64,000 bases of DNA from positions 372,001-436,000 of the forward strand of contig JAGFBZ010000688.1 of assembly GCA_018398805.1 (NCBI GenBank), in the 5' to 3' direction. Below, piece after piece: positions 34,929 through 46,400 of this stretch. Each line of letters starts with the position of its first letter. Positions within the stretch are counted from its first letter, which is position 1. The notes beneath the pieces are model-generated. The model did not search any database. It had not been told where the DNA came from and saw only the letters and a list, made by a program, of their open reading frames with translations. This DNA is from Hirundichthys speculiger. Taxonomy: Eukaryota; Chordata; Actinopteri; Beloniformes; Exocoetidae. The position numbers were made by a program, and so were the translations under genes.

Positions 34929-35952
34929 GTACAGTAACATTGATTTTTTTTTTTTTTTTTTTTTCGGCTATTCGAGGCTTTAAATTTGAACCTTTCTGCT
35001 GCTGACGTACCTTTAAATGATTAGATTTCACTTTTGCTTTTCTGCAGTTAATAATTCATATTTCTTCTCTGTCGTTTTATTTTAATCGGCAAAGGAGGTG
35101 TCATATATGATCATATATGAGATGTTTTTGCCTGAATTAATCTAAGCTGTGGATTTAAAATTCTCTTCCTGACATGACTGTGGATGATATATGAACAAAT
35201 TAAAATATAAATGGGAATAAAACTGAAAATCTTCCTCTAAAAGTGAAGAAGCAAATTAAAGATAAAACGATTTGTGCAAAGCTACTTTTCAGTCGTTTAG
35301 CAGATTAATTACCACATGGAAACAAATATGCAGGTTGTTTTGTACAATAACAATAACAAGTTTGCTCAAGAATCTGAATCTTACTTCAGTTTTACCTTTT
35401 TTTTTGATTTTTTAAATAAACTTTATTTAAATATTCCAAACTAAGTCAGAACATTGACCATATACAATACAAAAAGTCTGGCATCAAGAGAATACAAACA
35501 TCTTATGAAACATAAAGTGTATAGGTCATTACATAGATATCATAAATAAAATATAAGTTTAATTAATTTAAATAAAAAGAAGAAAGAAAAGGGCAGGACA
35601 TGTTACATGTCTCCAAATATGTCTTTAATTATGTTAACAGTGTGTAAACATTTTTTATTATCAATTCTTTAAATACATTAAAAGTAGTTCTTGAAGTCGA
35701 TTTCAAAAACCGTAAAGAAAGGTGGACCTTTGGAAAATGTTAGTTTTATGTGCTTCAGTTTTACCAGCGTGATGTCAGATGGCGGGGTGATGCGTCTCCT
35801 CTGGTCCTCTGCTGCCACCTGCTGGCGAACCGCGGTCACGACAGCAGAGGATCTGTAACACCTGGTGCCTTAAACTGTTTCATTCCCTCCTCAGTCTCTT
35901 CACGTTTCCCCCTCTTCCTCTGTTCTGGTCTCTTGTTTCACGCCGTCGCCAG

Positions 35953-36010
35953 TTCTTGCCGCAGGACGAAGTCCAGAGAAGAAACATGGCGCCCGCGCCC
36001 TCCCAGTGCT
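35953..36010 (+). CDS. unc13b: unc13b exon, linker
   Basis: The 58-bp exon between CGTCGCCAG and GTAAGT reads FLPQDEVQRRNMAPAPSQC plus one base. It is less conserved, but the terminal P-S-Q-C followed by S-F-D-D in the next exon matches the UNC13B order (A-Q-C-S-F-E-D). Phase and both splice sites fit. A weak alternative is that the exon starts at an earlier CAG, but only this start keeps the frame open. Confidence 0.85.
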
Positions 36011-36167
36011 GTAAGTCTCTGAATTATAGATGTGAGACGTTAGAAATGTGGCACATTTATAAATCATGTTTTTTTTTTTTAATGCGTGTTCTGTTGGTGG
36101 TTTGTGTCACTTCCATGTGATTGATTTGGACAAAAGCACGTTTTCCCTCCATGTTCTCACTTTTGTT

Positions 36168-36203
<36 letters not shown>

Positions 36204-36302
36204 TTACAGAGCACAGCAGCCTCAAACCCCCCCCCCAGGGGAACACTGAGGTTCTCCTGGACCAGCCGAGCAACGCCAGCGATCCGGTCCGTCTGCTCCC
36301 AG

Positions 36303-36930
36303 GGTTATAATAGTTTTCCATTAGTTTTAAGTTTAGTATTTCCAAATTCAGTTAGTTTTAATTCATTTTTAGAGCAGTTTTGCTGGTTTTTATTCGTTTT
36401 TGTTTTGAAATACTTAGTTTTTATTAGTTTCAGTGTTAGTGGCCCCAAGATGGAGCCTTGGGGAACTCCACCAGGGTTATAATAGTTTTGGATTTTCCAT
36501 TAGTTTTATTTTTTATTTAGTTTTTAGTTTTAGTTTTTCAAATTCAGTTAGTTTTAATTAGTTTTTAGTGCAGTTTTGCTAGTTTTTTATTCATTTTTCG
36601 TTTTGAAATACTTAGTTTTTATTAGTTTCAGTGTTAGTTGTAGTTTTATTTTGTAAATTAGGGTTGTAATTTTGGTTCGAGTAAAGCACTGAACTTTTTG
36701 AAGGCTATCGAATCACATAGTCGTGTTTACATTCTGGTCTCAATAAACATATTTATCAATGCATCTTCCCTCTTGGTGTGTTCCTGCGTATTTACTGACC
36801 AGCAGCTATCTGGTCGCCGTGGAAACAGTCCATTATAGTTGCTGTTTTCTCCCGTTCCTTCCCAACGCTGACTGGCCCGCGTTTCAAAGTGCAAGAATGG
36901 TAATAGAAAGAAATAATAAATAATTTCGAT
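36303..36930 (+). mobile_element. hAT-like element (family H) fragment with captured LINE snippet
   Basis: It holds two tandem starts AGGGTTATAATAGTTTTGG, AT-rich TTAGTTTTTATT stretches, and the interior through GTTCCTTCCCAACGCTGACTGG. All are shared with 62718-63926. Between the two starts, 36441-36473 in reverse reads GGVPQGSILGP, the LINE reverse-transcriptase motif. The 3' end is missing. Confidence 0.7.
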
Positions 36931-36943
36931 GAGTACCACTGAC

Positions 36944-37183
36944 TAGGAGTGAGTATTGGCAAGGACCTTGCAACACGATATGTATCATGATACTATAGTC
37001 ACGATACAATATTATTGCGATATCACGATATATTGCGGTATTCTACCCAGTTAATATCAAAATTAAAAGTAGAGATGAAAAATCAAGTTGCTGTATATGT
37101 TCATCAGATGATATTGATCATTCAGAGGACAAATTGAGTCAAAACTATTTGCTTCAAAACAACCTATTTATTGTTTGTTATAG
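36944..37183 (-). mobile_element. family C partial copy
   Basis: A reverse copy of the right half of family C, from TAGGAGTGAGTATTGGCAAG to the CAACCTATTTATTGTTTGTTA region. The left end is replaced by the ATAAGCCGC repeat that follows. Confidence 0.7.
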
Positions 37184-37184
37184 T

Positions 37185-37330
37185 ATTTTCTGGACTATAA
37201 GCCGCACCTGAATATAAGCCGCACCCATTAAAATATAAACGAAATATATAGTTTTGTCACATATAAGCCGCACCGGATTATAAGACGCTGGTATCCAGGC
37301 TGAGAAATAAGATATTTACATCAAAAGATT
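37185..37330 (+). repeat. ATAAGCCGCACC dispersed repeat
   Basis: Three spaced copies of ATAAGCCGCACC (after ACT, AAT and ACAT), plus ATAAGACGCTGG. This wording marks ends of a widespread fish DNA-transposon family, but no borders could be fixed. Confidence 0.5.
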
Positions 37331-38289
37331 TTGTACCATAAGTGTTTATTCACATACCTGAACTGATTGTTTCTGAACAGAACCTGCTGGCTCCACGCTG
37401 CATCCAATTAAAACCTTACCTCTGTGGCAGGTCTGCTCAGAACCTGGAAATCCGCTGGGGAACCAACAAACTGACTGGACAAACTGATAAATCCAGGTGT
37501 GTCTGAGTAGCTACAATGGTCAGACACACCTGGATTAATCAGTTTGTCCAATAATAACAGGTATTGGTGCTCACAAAATGAATGTAGAGTAGCATAGCCA
37601 ACATAGGCTACTTAACAAAAACAGAATAGCCTTTAACTACTTGGTTTATTTTTTGGTTTTTGCTCTTCCTGCTAGAGCGCCCCCTGAGGGCTGAAGATTT
37701 TTTATTTTTTGTCCATTTTGTGTCGTCGGTGTGAAATCACTTCTGTCTTCCTGTAACTTCACGCAGCATTCATCTCATTTATTACCTCGTTCATTCATCC
37801 ATCCATCACTGCTACCGCCTCCATAAACAGTCCCATCGTGCGTGCTCATCCCTCGTTTTAAAACGTTACCAGTTTGACTGAGCAGTAATGAGATGTGCTT
37901 TTCTTCTTTGAAAAACCGCCACCAGGCAGCTGGAGTTATTTCGGATGGAGTGACCACCGAAGTACGTATGACACCTCCGCATGCTGGCACCGTTCTTTCT
38001 CTCCAGCTTTTGGCCCGTTTGGGTCCTTATTTATTCATTCACTCACTTAGTGCTTTGGGATTGATGTGTGCTGTTTCTATGAAAGACTTAACTTTCAGCT
38101 CAGTGGTCTTTATGGTTGCGTTGCATGTCTGCTACCTCAAGAGGGAGCTGTTTATTCAAACATTTATATCGTCTGGAAGTCTCTCCTTTACATCCTAACA
38201 GCGCTGTTAGAGTCCATCTCTGCAGCAGCCCATATTTTACAGTGTGATGACTCCCCTCTGACTCTGTTACTTCATTTTATTGATTCATT

Positions 38290-38720
38290 CCAAACATTTC
38301 AAAACAATCTTTAAAAGCAAAGACAGTTTAATCATGAATCTATGTATTTGAAAAAATATATAATATATTTATAAAATATATAATAATGCATAAATCAATA
38401 TACACTGACACATGTGCATAACCATAATTTAGAAACATATAGAACCTCTTGTAAATAAATCTAAATATTAAATGGACATATTCCCCCCCAAAAAGAAAGA
38501 AAAAAAATAAACAAAATTTATACCCAATGTATACACAACGATCTATTTACATACATATACATATCAATATGCAAAACACATATCTGGTTTAACATGTCAG
38601 AAAAGGGGTAGGAAGAAGTCAAATTTATTTAATCCTACCCCTTCCAATGTTCCAAGATTACCCTTAAAATGTATCTTAGGCCTTATCCTAAATTTTAGTT
38701 GTAATTTCATATCCAGACAG
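38290..38720 (-). repeat. probable retroposon 3' fragment
   Basis: An AT-rich block with GGGGTAGGAAGAAGTCAAATTT and AATCCTACCCCTTCC, wording often seen at fish LINE/SINE tails in reverse. No reverse transcriptase frame is visible; assignment tentative. Confidence 0.35.
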
Positions 38721-38764
38721 ACATAGACATCTAACTACATACATACTGATACACACACATTCAC

Positions 38765-39415
38765 ACTACAGTACTTACTATTATATATACTATAGTATAT
38801 ACTACAGTAATTACTACAATACATACTATAGTATATACTACAGTACATACTACAATACATACTATAGTATATACTACAGTACATACTGTAATATATACTA
38901 TAGTATATACTACAGTACATACTACAATACATACTACATATACTACAGTACATACTATCATATATACTATAGTATATACTACAGCACATACTACAATACA
39001 TACTATAGTATATACTACAGTACATACTATAGTATATACTACAGCACATACTACAATACATACTATAGTATATACTACAGTACATACTATAATATATACT
39101 ACAGTACATACTATAATACATACTATAGTATATACTACAGTACATACTACAATACATACTATAGTATATACTACAGTACATACTATAATATATACTATAG
39201 TATATACTACAGTAGATACTATAATACATACTATAGCATATACTACAGTACATACTACAATACATACTATAGCATATACTACAGTACATACTACAATACA
39301 TACTATAGTATATACTACAGTACATACTATAATATATACTATAGTATATACTAAAGTACATACTACAATACATACTATAGTATATACTACAGTACATACT
39401 ACATATACTTCACTC
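38765..39415 (+). repeat. 650-bp TACTATAGTATATACTACAGTACA minisatellite
   Basis: Tandem 15-bp-class units of three kinds (TACTATAGTATA, TACTACAGTACA and TACTACAATACA) in mixed order. Many are self-complementary (TATACTATAGTATA), so cruciforms are possible. It gives spurious Met-Tyr-Cys-Ser-Ile frames on the minus strand. It lies 250 bp upstream of the next exon. Confidence 0.95.
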
Positions 39416-39670
39416 TGCATATTCACACCCACACACACAGTGCACCCCGAGAGCACCCGGATACCCCCCCATCCCACCATGCTGCACTCTGACACCAAAC
39501 CCACTCGAGCCCAGTCCCCCCCCCCCCCCCCCACCAGCCCCCATAATGATGGCGCAACAGCAGAACCAAGGAAGAGTCATTCAGAAAAAATAATCTCGTA
39601 GACGGTGGTAAGTTTACGATGCAAAGGAGGGTAAAACTCACTGAAGAGCTTTTCACTGTTTTCATTCCAG

Positions 39671-39884
39671 CTTTTGACGACCACGACAGCGTGATGGACG
39701 AGCGGGACGCGGACTACCGCGGTGAAAGTGGCGACCGACCGCCGCGGTTCCACAGCACGCCGCAGACGAACTCGTCGGTCCACCAGTACCCCATCGGCCG
39801 CAGGGTCCAGCGTCAGAACCTGTCCAGGGACTCTGATTCCGTACAGAGTTATGAGCTCGATTACAGAGAAATGAGGGGACACAG
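39671..39884 (+). CDS. unc13b: unc13b exon, Ser-rich linker before the giant block
   Basis: The 214-bp exon between TTCATTCCAG and GTAAAT opens SFDDHDSVMDERDADYRGES and contains NSSVHQYPIGR and SRDSDSVQSYELDYREMRG. Each of these lines up with UNC13B, which has SFEDPDSAVDDRDSDYRSE, NASVHQFPV and SMQSYDLDYPERR. It ends with two bases (AG) of a codon. Those two bases join in frame either to the giant block at 40410 (AG+G, Arg) or directly to the exon at 58962 (AG+C, Ser). The exon is therefore the branch point for two isoforms. Confidence 0.95.
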
Positions 39885-40409
39885 GTAAATCCGGAGCCAC
39901 GCAAGCGTGCACGCTGCATTCGGTACCACCAGGACAACTTTGACACCGGCGTTCCCATGTTGTTGCATGTTTCATTGTTTCTGCACAAAAGTACACAAAC
40001 TTTACCAAAAACTCTGAATGTTTGTCTGAAATCCCTTGTATCTGCATAAATGTTGCAAAATCTCAGCCGTTAACGTCAGGTATAGGCGTCCTTATCTGAC
40101 CAACTGACGTTTTCCACGTAAAGCAGCACAAAGGAACTTTTGCCATATTTAGCTCAGAGGGTCCCCCTGTAGGGCTGGAGGGTACGTTGCCTTTAAGACA
40201 ACGTCTTCAGTCATCATCAGTCTCTCCACATCTGTCCATCGCTCTTTTTTACTATTTAAAACATGTACATTAATGTATACTTTCTTTGCATGATCCATTG
40301 TTTTTTAATCACGTCTGATGCTTAATTTCTTTCTTTCTTTCTTTCTGTTTTCTTCCCCTTGTGCTTCACTGCCATCTGCATGCTGTTTGTTGTTTTTATT
40401 CGAATCCAG

Positions 40410-43400
40410 GCGATCAAACGGTAAAGGTGGAGTTAGAATAATCCCCGTAGACTCCGGTATGGGCGTGGAGGATTGGGAGGGTAAATATAAAGTGCCTGAG
40501 GCGGGTGTCCTGGATGACTATCTGGACGCTGAGCAGAAAATGTGGGAGGATGAGGATAAAAGCATCATCTACCGCATCAGTGACAGCAGCGAGTCGAAAG
40601 GCAGCAGGTTCTACCAGACGGTCGAGTGCGACGCTTTGTCCCCCGAGGATACGCTGGAGGCGAACGCCAGGGGACGCAAGCAGAAGCACGGGTTTGGCAG
40701 CGGAGAGGTGCGCCTGGTTTACAAGCAGGCCGGCAGCTTTGAGGATGAATCCTCCCCCCCTGAAATTGATATAATTCCATCCATCAAGCAGCTACGACAG
40801 CAGACCGACACGGAAAATCTCCTCTACAAAACGAGACTGTGGGCCAAAACGGCTTTAGAGAACACGCTGGAGAACTACGCAGCCTTTCGTGAGGAGGAGG
40901 CCGCTTGGGAGGAGGCCGCGAGGATCAGGGCGAGGACCGAATACAACTCGGTTGGCTCTGATGAGATGCAGTATTCATTCGGTTCTGAAGAGGAGCTGGA
41001 TGATCTGACGTTCATTGAGGGAGACGCCAGCTATGAATACGAAAGCTACTACCACCCTGACAAGTACATGCCCGCTTTTGGAGGGCAGGGCTTTTCATGC
41101 AAAGGCAGACAAGATCCTATGTTGTCTCCAGAGGACGAAGCCGAAGACGAGTACATAGACCCGATGGGTGAACTGCAGAGCTTAGTCGACTCGGTGTCTG
41201 AATACCTGGCTGTAAAAGAGGAGGAGATCAACAACTATGACTCAATGCCCAAGGCTCCGAGAAGAAAGCTTCCAACACTGCCAACTGATCCTAAAAGTGT
41301 GCAACCTGAAGAAAGTGACAGCAGTGAAGTGAAGCCCGATGTTAAGGAGGATAGTGCTGTTGAACAGGGCATAGCTGGAGTAAAAAACGCCATGAGTTCA
41401 TTGTTCAGTACAATCACAGGATCAAAATCACCGACTGAGGGGGAGGCCTCAGTGACGACGGCCGTCCCCCCAACCGCCACAGACGGACTCTGGCATTTCA
41501 AAGTTGCTGTCTTTCATCCCTAAAGCCAATACCGAAGCCACAGAAAGCTCCGCTGCCACTACAACAGAGGCATCAGCCTCCCAAGCGTCACCCCAACCCG
41601 AATCTGGTATTTCAAAGCTGCTGGCATTTATTCCCAAGAGCGGCGGTACCTCCCCTCCAGTGGCCATAGTTCCTCCTGCTTCTCAGGAGCCCACAACAGA
41701 GAAAAAGTTTACCCTTCAGTCACTTTTGCCTTTTCAGTCCAACGACCCCGCTCGACAAGCCGACGCTAATCAGACAACAGCACAAACTGGCACAGAGGTG
41801 CAGGGCAGCGCGTCAGCTGGTAACCAACCCACATCTGGGTTCGAATCTATGCTAGGGAGGCTCAGTCCTTTGAGACTTTTTTCAAGTGCACCTCCGTCTA
41901 GAGAACCATCACCCCAGCTGTCAGAGCAAAGAAGTCCGTCTGCTGCAAGCAAAGACTCTCAACAAGAGTCTCTAAGCAGAGGCTCGACTCCCAGTAGAGT
42001 GGGCTCGCAGGCAGAGCGACAGTTATCAGGCGAGATGAGACCTGGCTCAGGAACCGGATCGGCTGAATTACTGCCAGATACAGGAAGCGGGTCGATTGAG
42101 CTGTCCCAAGACACTGGAACTGGATCGGTAGAGCTTCTTCCAGAGACCGAGTCGTCCGGTGAGCTGCCCGATGCTCAGCAAAGAGGATCGTCTCCAGCGT
42201 CTGACTCAAAACCTCAGGGCAGTTCAGAGGAAACCGGATTCTTCAGTCCTTTTAAGAAATCCCTCTCCTCCCTCATATCAACCGCTCCTCCAGAAAATTC
42301 GTCACAGAGTGACACCAAGCCCGCAGAAGAGTCATTTTTAGGCAGCAAAATCAAAATCCCCTTTTTCTCTGAAAATGTTGCCACGCCGACCCCAACAAAA
42401 GCAGAAGGGGGGATGTTGTCGGGCATTCTCAAGTTTGCAACGGGTGAAGATGCCAGCGCCCCTCCAAAAAGTCCATCCCCTACCCCAGCGAGATCCCCCT
42501 CCCCAAGTCGTGCTGCACAACTTGAGAGTGTACCAAAGGGAAACGCAGAAACGGGCTGGTTTTCCAACCTTTTTAAGGTAACCCCAAGTGAACCAACCAA
42601 GGAACCCGCAAAGAAAATAATCACTCCGACCGTAACGCTAACCAAACCTAGCGGTCAAACTGAGCCACATTCTGAACAAATGGTCCCAGAGACCACAGAG
42701 AAGACTAGCTCCGGTGCAGAGGAATCTTCTCAAGAGCTGACATCTGAGGCGGATCCGAAATCTGAAGCCGATGTAACATCTCAAGATCAGGGTCCCTCCA
42801 AGCCTGAGGAGAGCAGATCACAAGCAGAAACCTCACAGCCTCAAGGACTGCTTAGTGGGCTGTTAAAGCTAGGATCAACTGAAGACGTCTCAGCTGAAAA
42901 GAAAATCCAGGGAGGCGATGGTCAACCACAACAAGGTGGTCTTTTCTCAGGCCTGTTCTCGTCACCTTCCCCGTCTTCTCCCCAAACACAACAGACTTCT
43001 GCTCCACAGCAATCAGGAGGACTGTTATCTGGATTTCTAAAATTTGCCTCTGAAACTGTGTCAGGCTCCTACAAATCCACCATCGTCGCCATCACCAGGA
43101 GACCAAAAGGGCCAAGCTCCGACTCAAGGACAACCTGCTGGACAGCCCCCTGTTGGAGGACTCCTATCTGGACTCTTGAAAAAAGCTACAGATACTGTAA
43201 CTGTGTCTCAACCAAGTCAGCCAGCGACAGAAGTAACGGAGAAGAAAGACGCACCTGAGCAAAGCTCAAGTCAAGGGATGGATCCTCCAGCTGAGTCGAA
43301 GGGGCTTTTATCAGGATTGATGAAACTGGGTTCGACAGAAGGACTTCCCCCGGACAAAGGTCAACAGGACCAGCAACAGAAGCAACCTGCAGCCTCCGAT

Positions 43401-46400
43401 CAGCAACCGAAGCAACAGCCAACGACTGACGCGACAGCAGTAAAACTGCCTCCGAAAGGAACAACGCCAGCGCCTCAACCGAGTGGACTGTTTGGAGGTT
43501 TGCTGAAACTCACAGAACCTGCTCCCCAGCAAGCATCTCCCAGTCAAGGGGGCTTCCTGTCTGGCCTGTTTGGAACTGGGGGCCAAGACTCTGCTCCTAC
43601 AAACCCACCCCAGTTCCCACAGAACCAGCAACAGAGTGACAAATCTGGAAGCCAGCCCAAGCAGCAGTCTGGCAAATAGACAAAACCTACAGAGACAAAA
43701 TCAAGTACCACCACAACAACCCCCCAGTGGTCCTGGAGGGATGCTCACTGGATTATTTAACAAAATTGCAGATGTTGGTACGCCACAGACCACAGTGGGG
43801 AATCAGCCAGCTCAGCAGCAGGGTCAAAGGCCAGGCCCTAAGATGACCCAGCAACCACCTGCTCCACAGGGAGGCTTCCTCTCTGGGTTATTCTCAGCAG
43901 GTCCTACCCCTCCAGCACAGCAGCAGCCACCCGTTAGTCAGCCAAACCAGCAGCAGTCCCAACAAGGTGGCAGGCAGCCCCTGCGGAGGCAAAACCAGAT
44001 ACCATCACAACCTGCTGCTTCTGCACCAGAGCCACAGCAGGGTGGACTGTTATCTGGGCTTTTTAATAAATTAGCATCCGCTGATAGTGCACCACAGCAG
44101 CAGAACACTCAGGCTGCCTCTCAGCCAGGCAACAAACCTGCTCAGCCTGCAGGTCAACAGCCTTCTCAAACCAGTCAGCAAGGAGGTTTTTTGTCCGGCT
44201 TGTTTGGACAGTCATCACCTCAGCAGCAACAACCACAGCAGCCTGGCAAAACAACAAGCAGTCAACAACCCACAAGTCAGCAGCCCACTCAAAGCGGAGG
44301 CTTGCTTTCAGGTATTATCAAGCTTGCAGCTGGTGACAGTGCACCTCAGGAACATCAATCGCCACAACCTGCTAAGGTTGGGGAACCAGCTGTTCAGTCG
44401 GCCCAAAATCCAACCCAGTCAGAATCTGGGGGGTTATTTTCTGGTCTCTTAAACAAAATTTCCGCCTCCGTAGAACCGCCGTCGCCTGCCGCTGACCGGA
44501 CGAGTCCTCAAGCAACACAGCAACAGCAACAACAGCCACGCGCCAGTCAGGGCCGACCACAGATTCAGAGAACTAAACCAGTAGGAGGCGCATTCCTCTC
44601 AAGAAGCGTCCGCCGAAAAAGATTCAAAAGGTCCGCCGCAGAAAGGTTTTCTCTCAGGTCTCTTCAGTGTTGCAGAAGAGCCGCCGTCCAAGATGCAGCA
44701 GCAACCCATGCCTCAGCCTGTGAAGGAAGGAACCGAAAACCAGTGCAAGTGGCACATCTCCTGGTTTGTTATCCAGAATTTTCAAAACAGGAACAGATGA
44801 CAGTGGTGCTCCTGCAAAGGAAAAGGAAAAGACCTCTATTGATCGTTTCCTGCCAAAGAGTAAGGAGGATATCCCTTCAAGTACAACAACAACAACAGCA
44901 CCACTCACAACTACTGCTAGTTCAGCCAATCCAGGTGTTGATGCCCGCCAAGAACATCTGCAGCCTCAGATTAGGCGACTTCCAACAGCTTCTCCAACAC
45001 AACATTATCTTGAGGAGATTCAGCGTCTCTTGTATGGGACCTCCAATGAGTACGGCTACAAGGATCTGCTGTACAACTTTACAGAGCACGGAGTAATTCC
45101 CCCGGAGCTGTATGAACACCAGTGTCTCATAGAAGCTCTACCTCTGGCAGCAACTCAACGATTATGTTCTTGCCGAAGCCCTCGGCACTCAAGCTCAGGA
45201 AGCCAACCAGACAAGCCAAAGTCACGTACCACCCACAGTTTTAACACCTCAGCAGGAGAGTCACGTACAGTTAAAGCCTCGAGAAATGAACTTGGCTGAC
45301 TTTAATGTGCCGTCGCATCCCTGGAGGGACAACTGCTGCCCAGCTCTTTGAGAGCAGGAATCGCTTTCTCGAGCCAGACGAAGATGTTATCTTATTTGAC
45401 ATGAGCTGCAGAGACAAGAAACCCTGGAACAGCTGTGATCATTTGAACGATCCCGATGGGACCAGGAAGCCTTGGATTGCAAGAGGTAGTGCCCTAAATC
45501 TATCCACAGAAAAAACAAAGACTCGCCTGAGTAGATGTCAGTCGCTTACAGAATGTGGTGTACAGGACTTCAACAAAGTGGCGGATACTGAATAACAGTC
45601 ATTTACGAGAGGATGGCTTTGACCTGAAATCAGCAACTGAGTTTTTAAAACAACTTGCCACAAGAAAGGGTCCTGTGGACTTGAGACGCGGCGCTTTGGA
45701 TTTAAGCAGTTCTGCAGGTATTACAGGGGATGCTGCTGAAGAAATGCTATTTGATGATACTGAATGGTACCAGCAATGGATTTCACTGCTGGAACAAGGG
45801 CTGTGGTGGCCAGCTGAGGCTGGGGACTGTGGATATTATGTTTATACGGATGAAGATTACATCTATTCTCTTTTAACAGACAAATCTGGTAGGCATTTGT
45901 ATGCATGTGCCACAGAGGAGGATATGCAAGCTCTAGGAAATATCACAGAGAACATTGCTACCATTCTGAAACAAAAGGAAACGGATAAAGTGACTCTTTG
46001 TGGCTTTAAAATCCCCCTCAGTGATGAGGGTCAAGGTTTCTGGGTTCCAGGCCAGCAGCGAAGTAGCATATTTTCACCCGATGCACCCATGGATCTAACG
46101 TCTGCACTACAGAAAGGTGAAAAAATAATGAACATGAATTTGGAAAGCTTCTCCCAAATGTTTCAGGAGTCTGTATCTTATCAAACTGAGCAGCCTGTAG
46201 ACTTTACCGTATACAAGCTTAAAAAGATAAAAGTGGAATCGGTGCAAAATGCTTACAGCTACCAAGAGGAACCAATGGAAGCGGCGGATTTTAGTTTGAA
46301 GTCTTTAAAAGGGGGACATGGAGGGCCCTACTGGAAGGATCAGGGGATAAAAGATGCACTTGCATCCACACCTGAACGTCCTCCAGGGCATTATTCGACA

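Noticed and set aside
38735..39534. Met-Tyr-Cys-Ser-Ile and Val-Cys-Thr-Val frames on the minus strand
   Set aside because: They are translations of the TACTATAGTATA satellite.
39577..40047. 156-codon minus-strand frame over the 39671 exon
   Set aside because: It is the antisense shadow of a confirmed unc13b exon.
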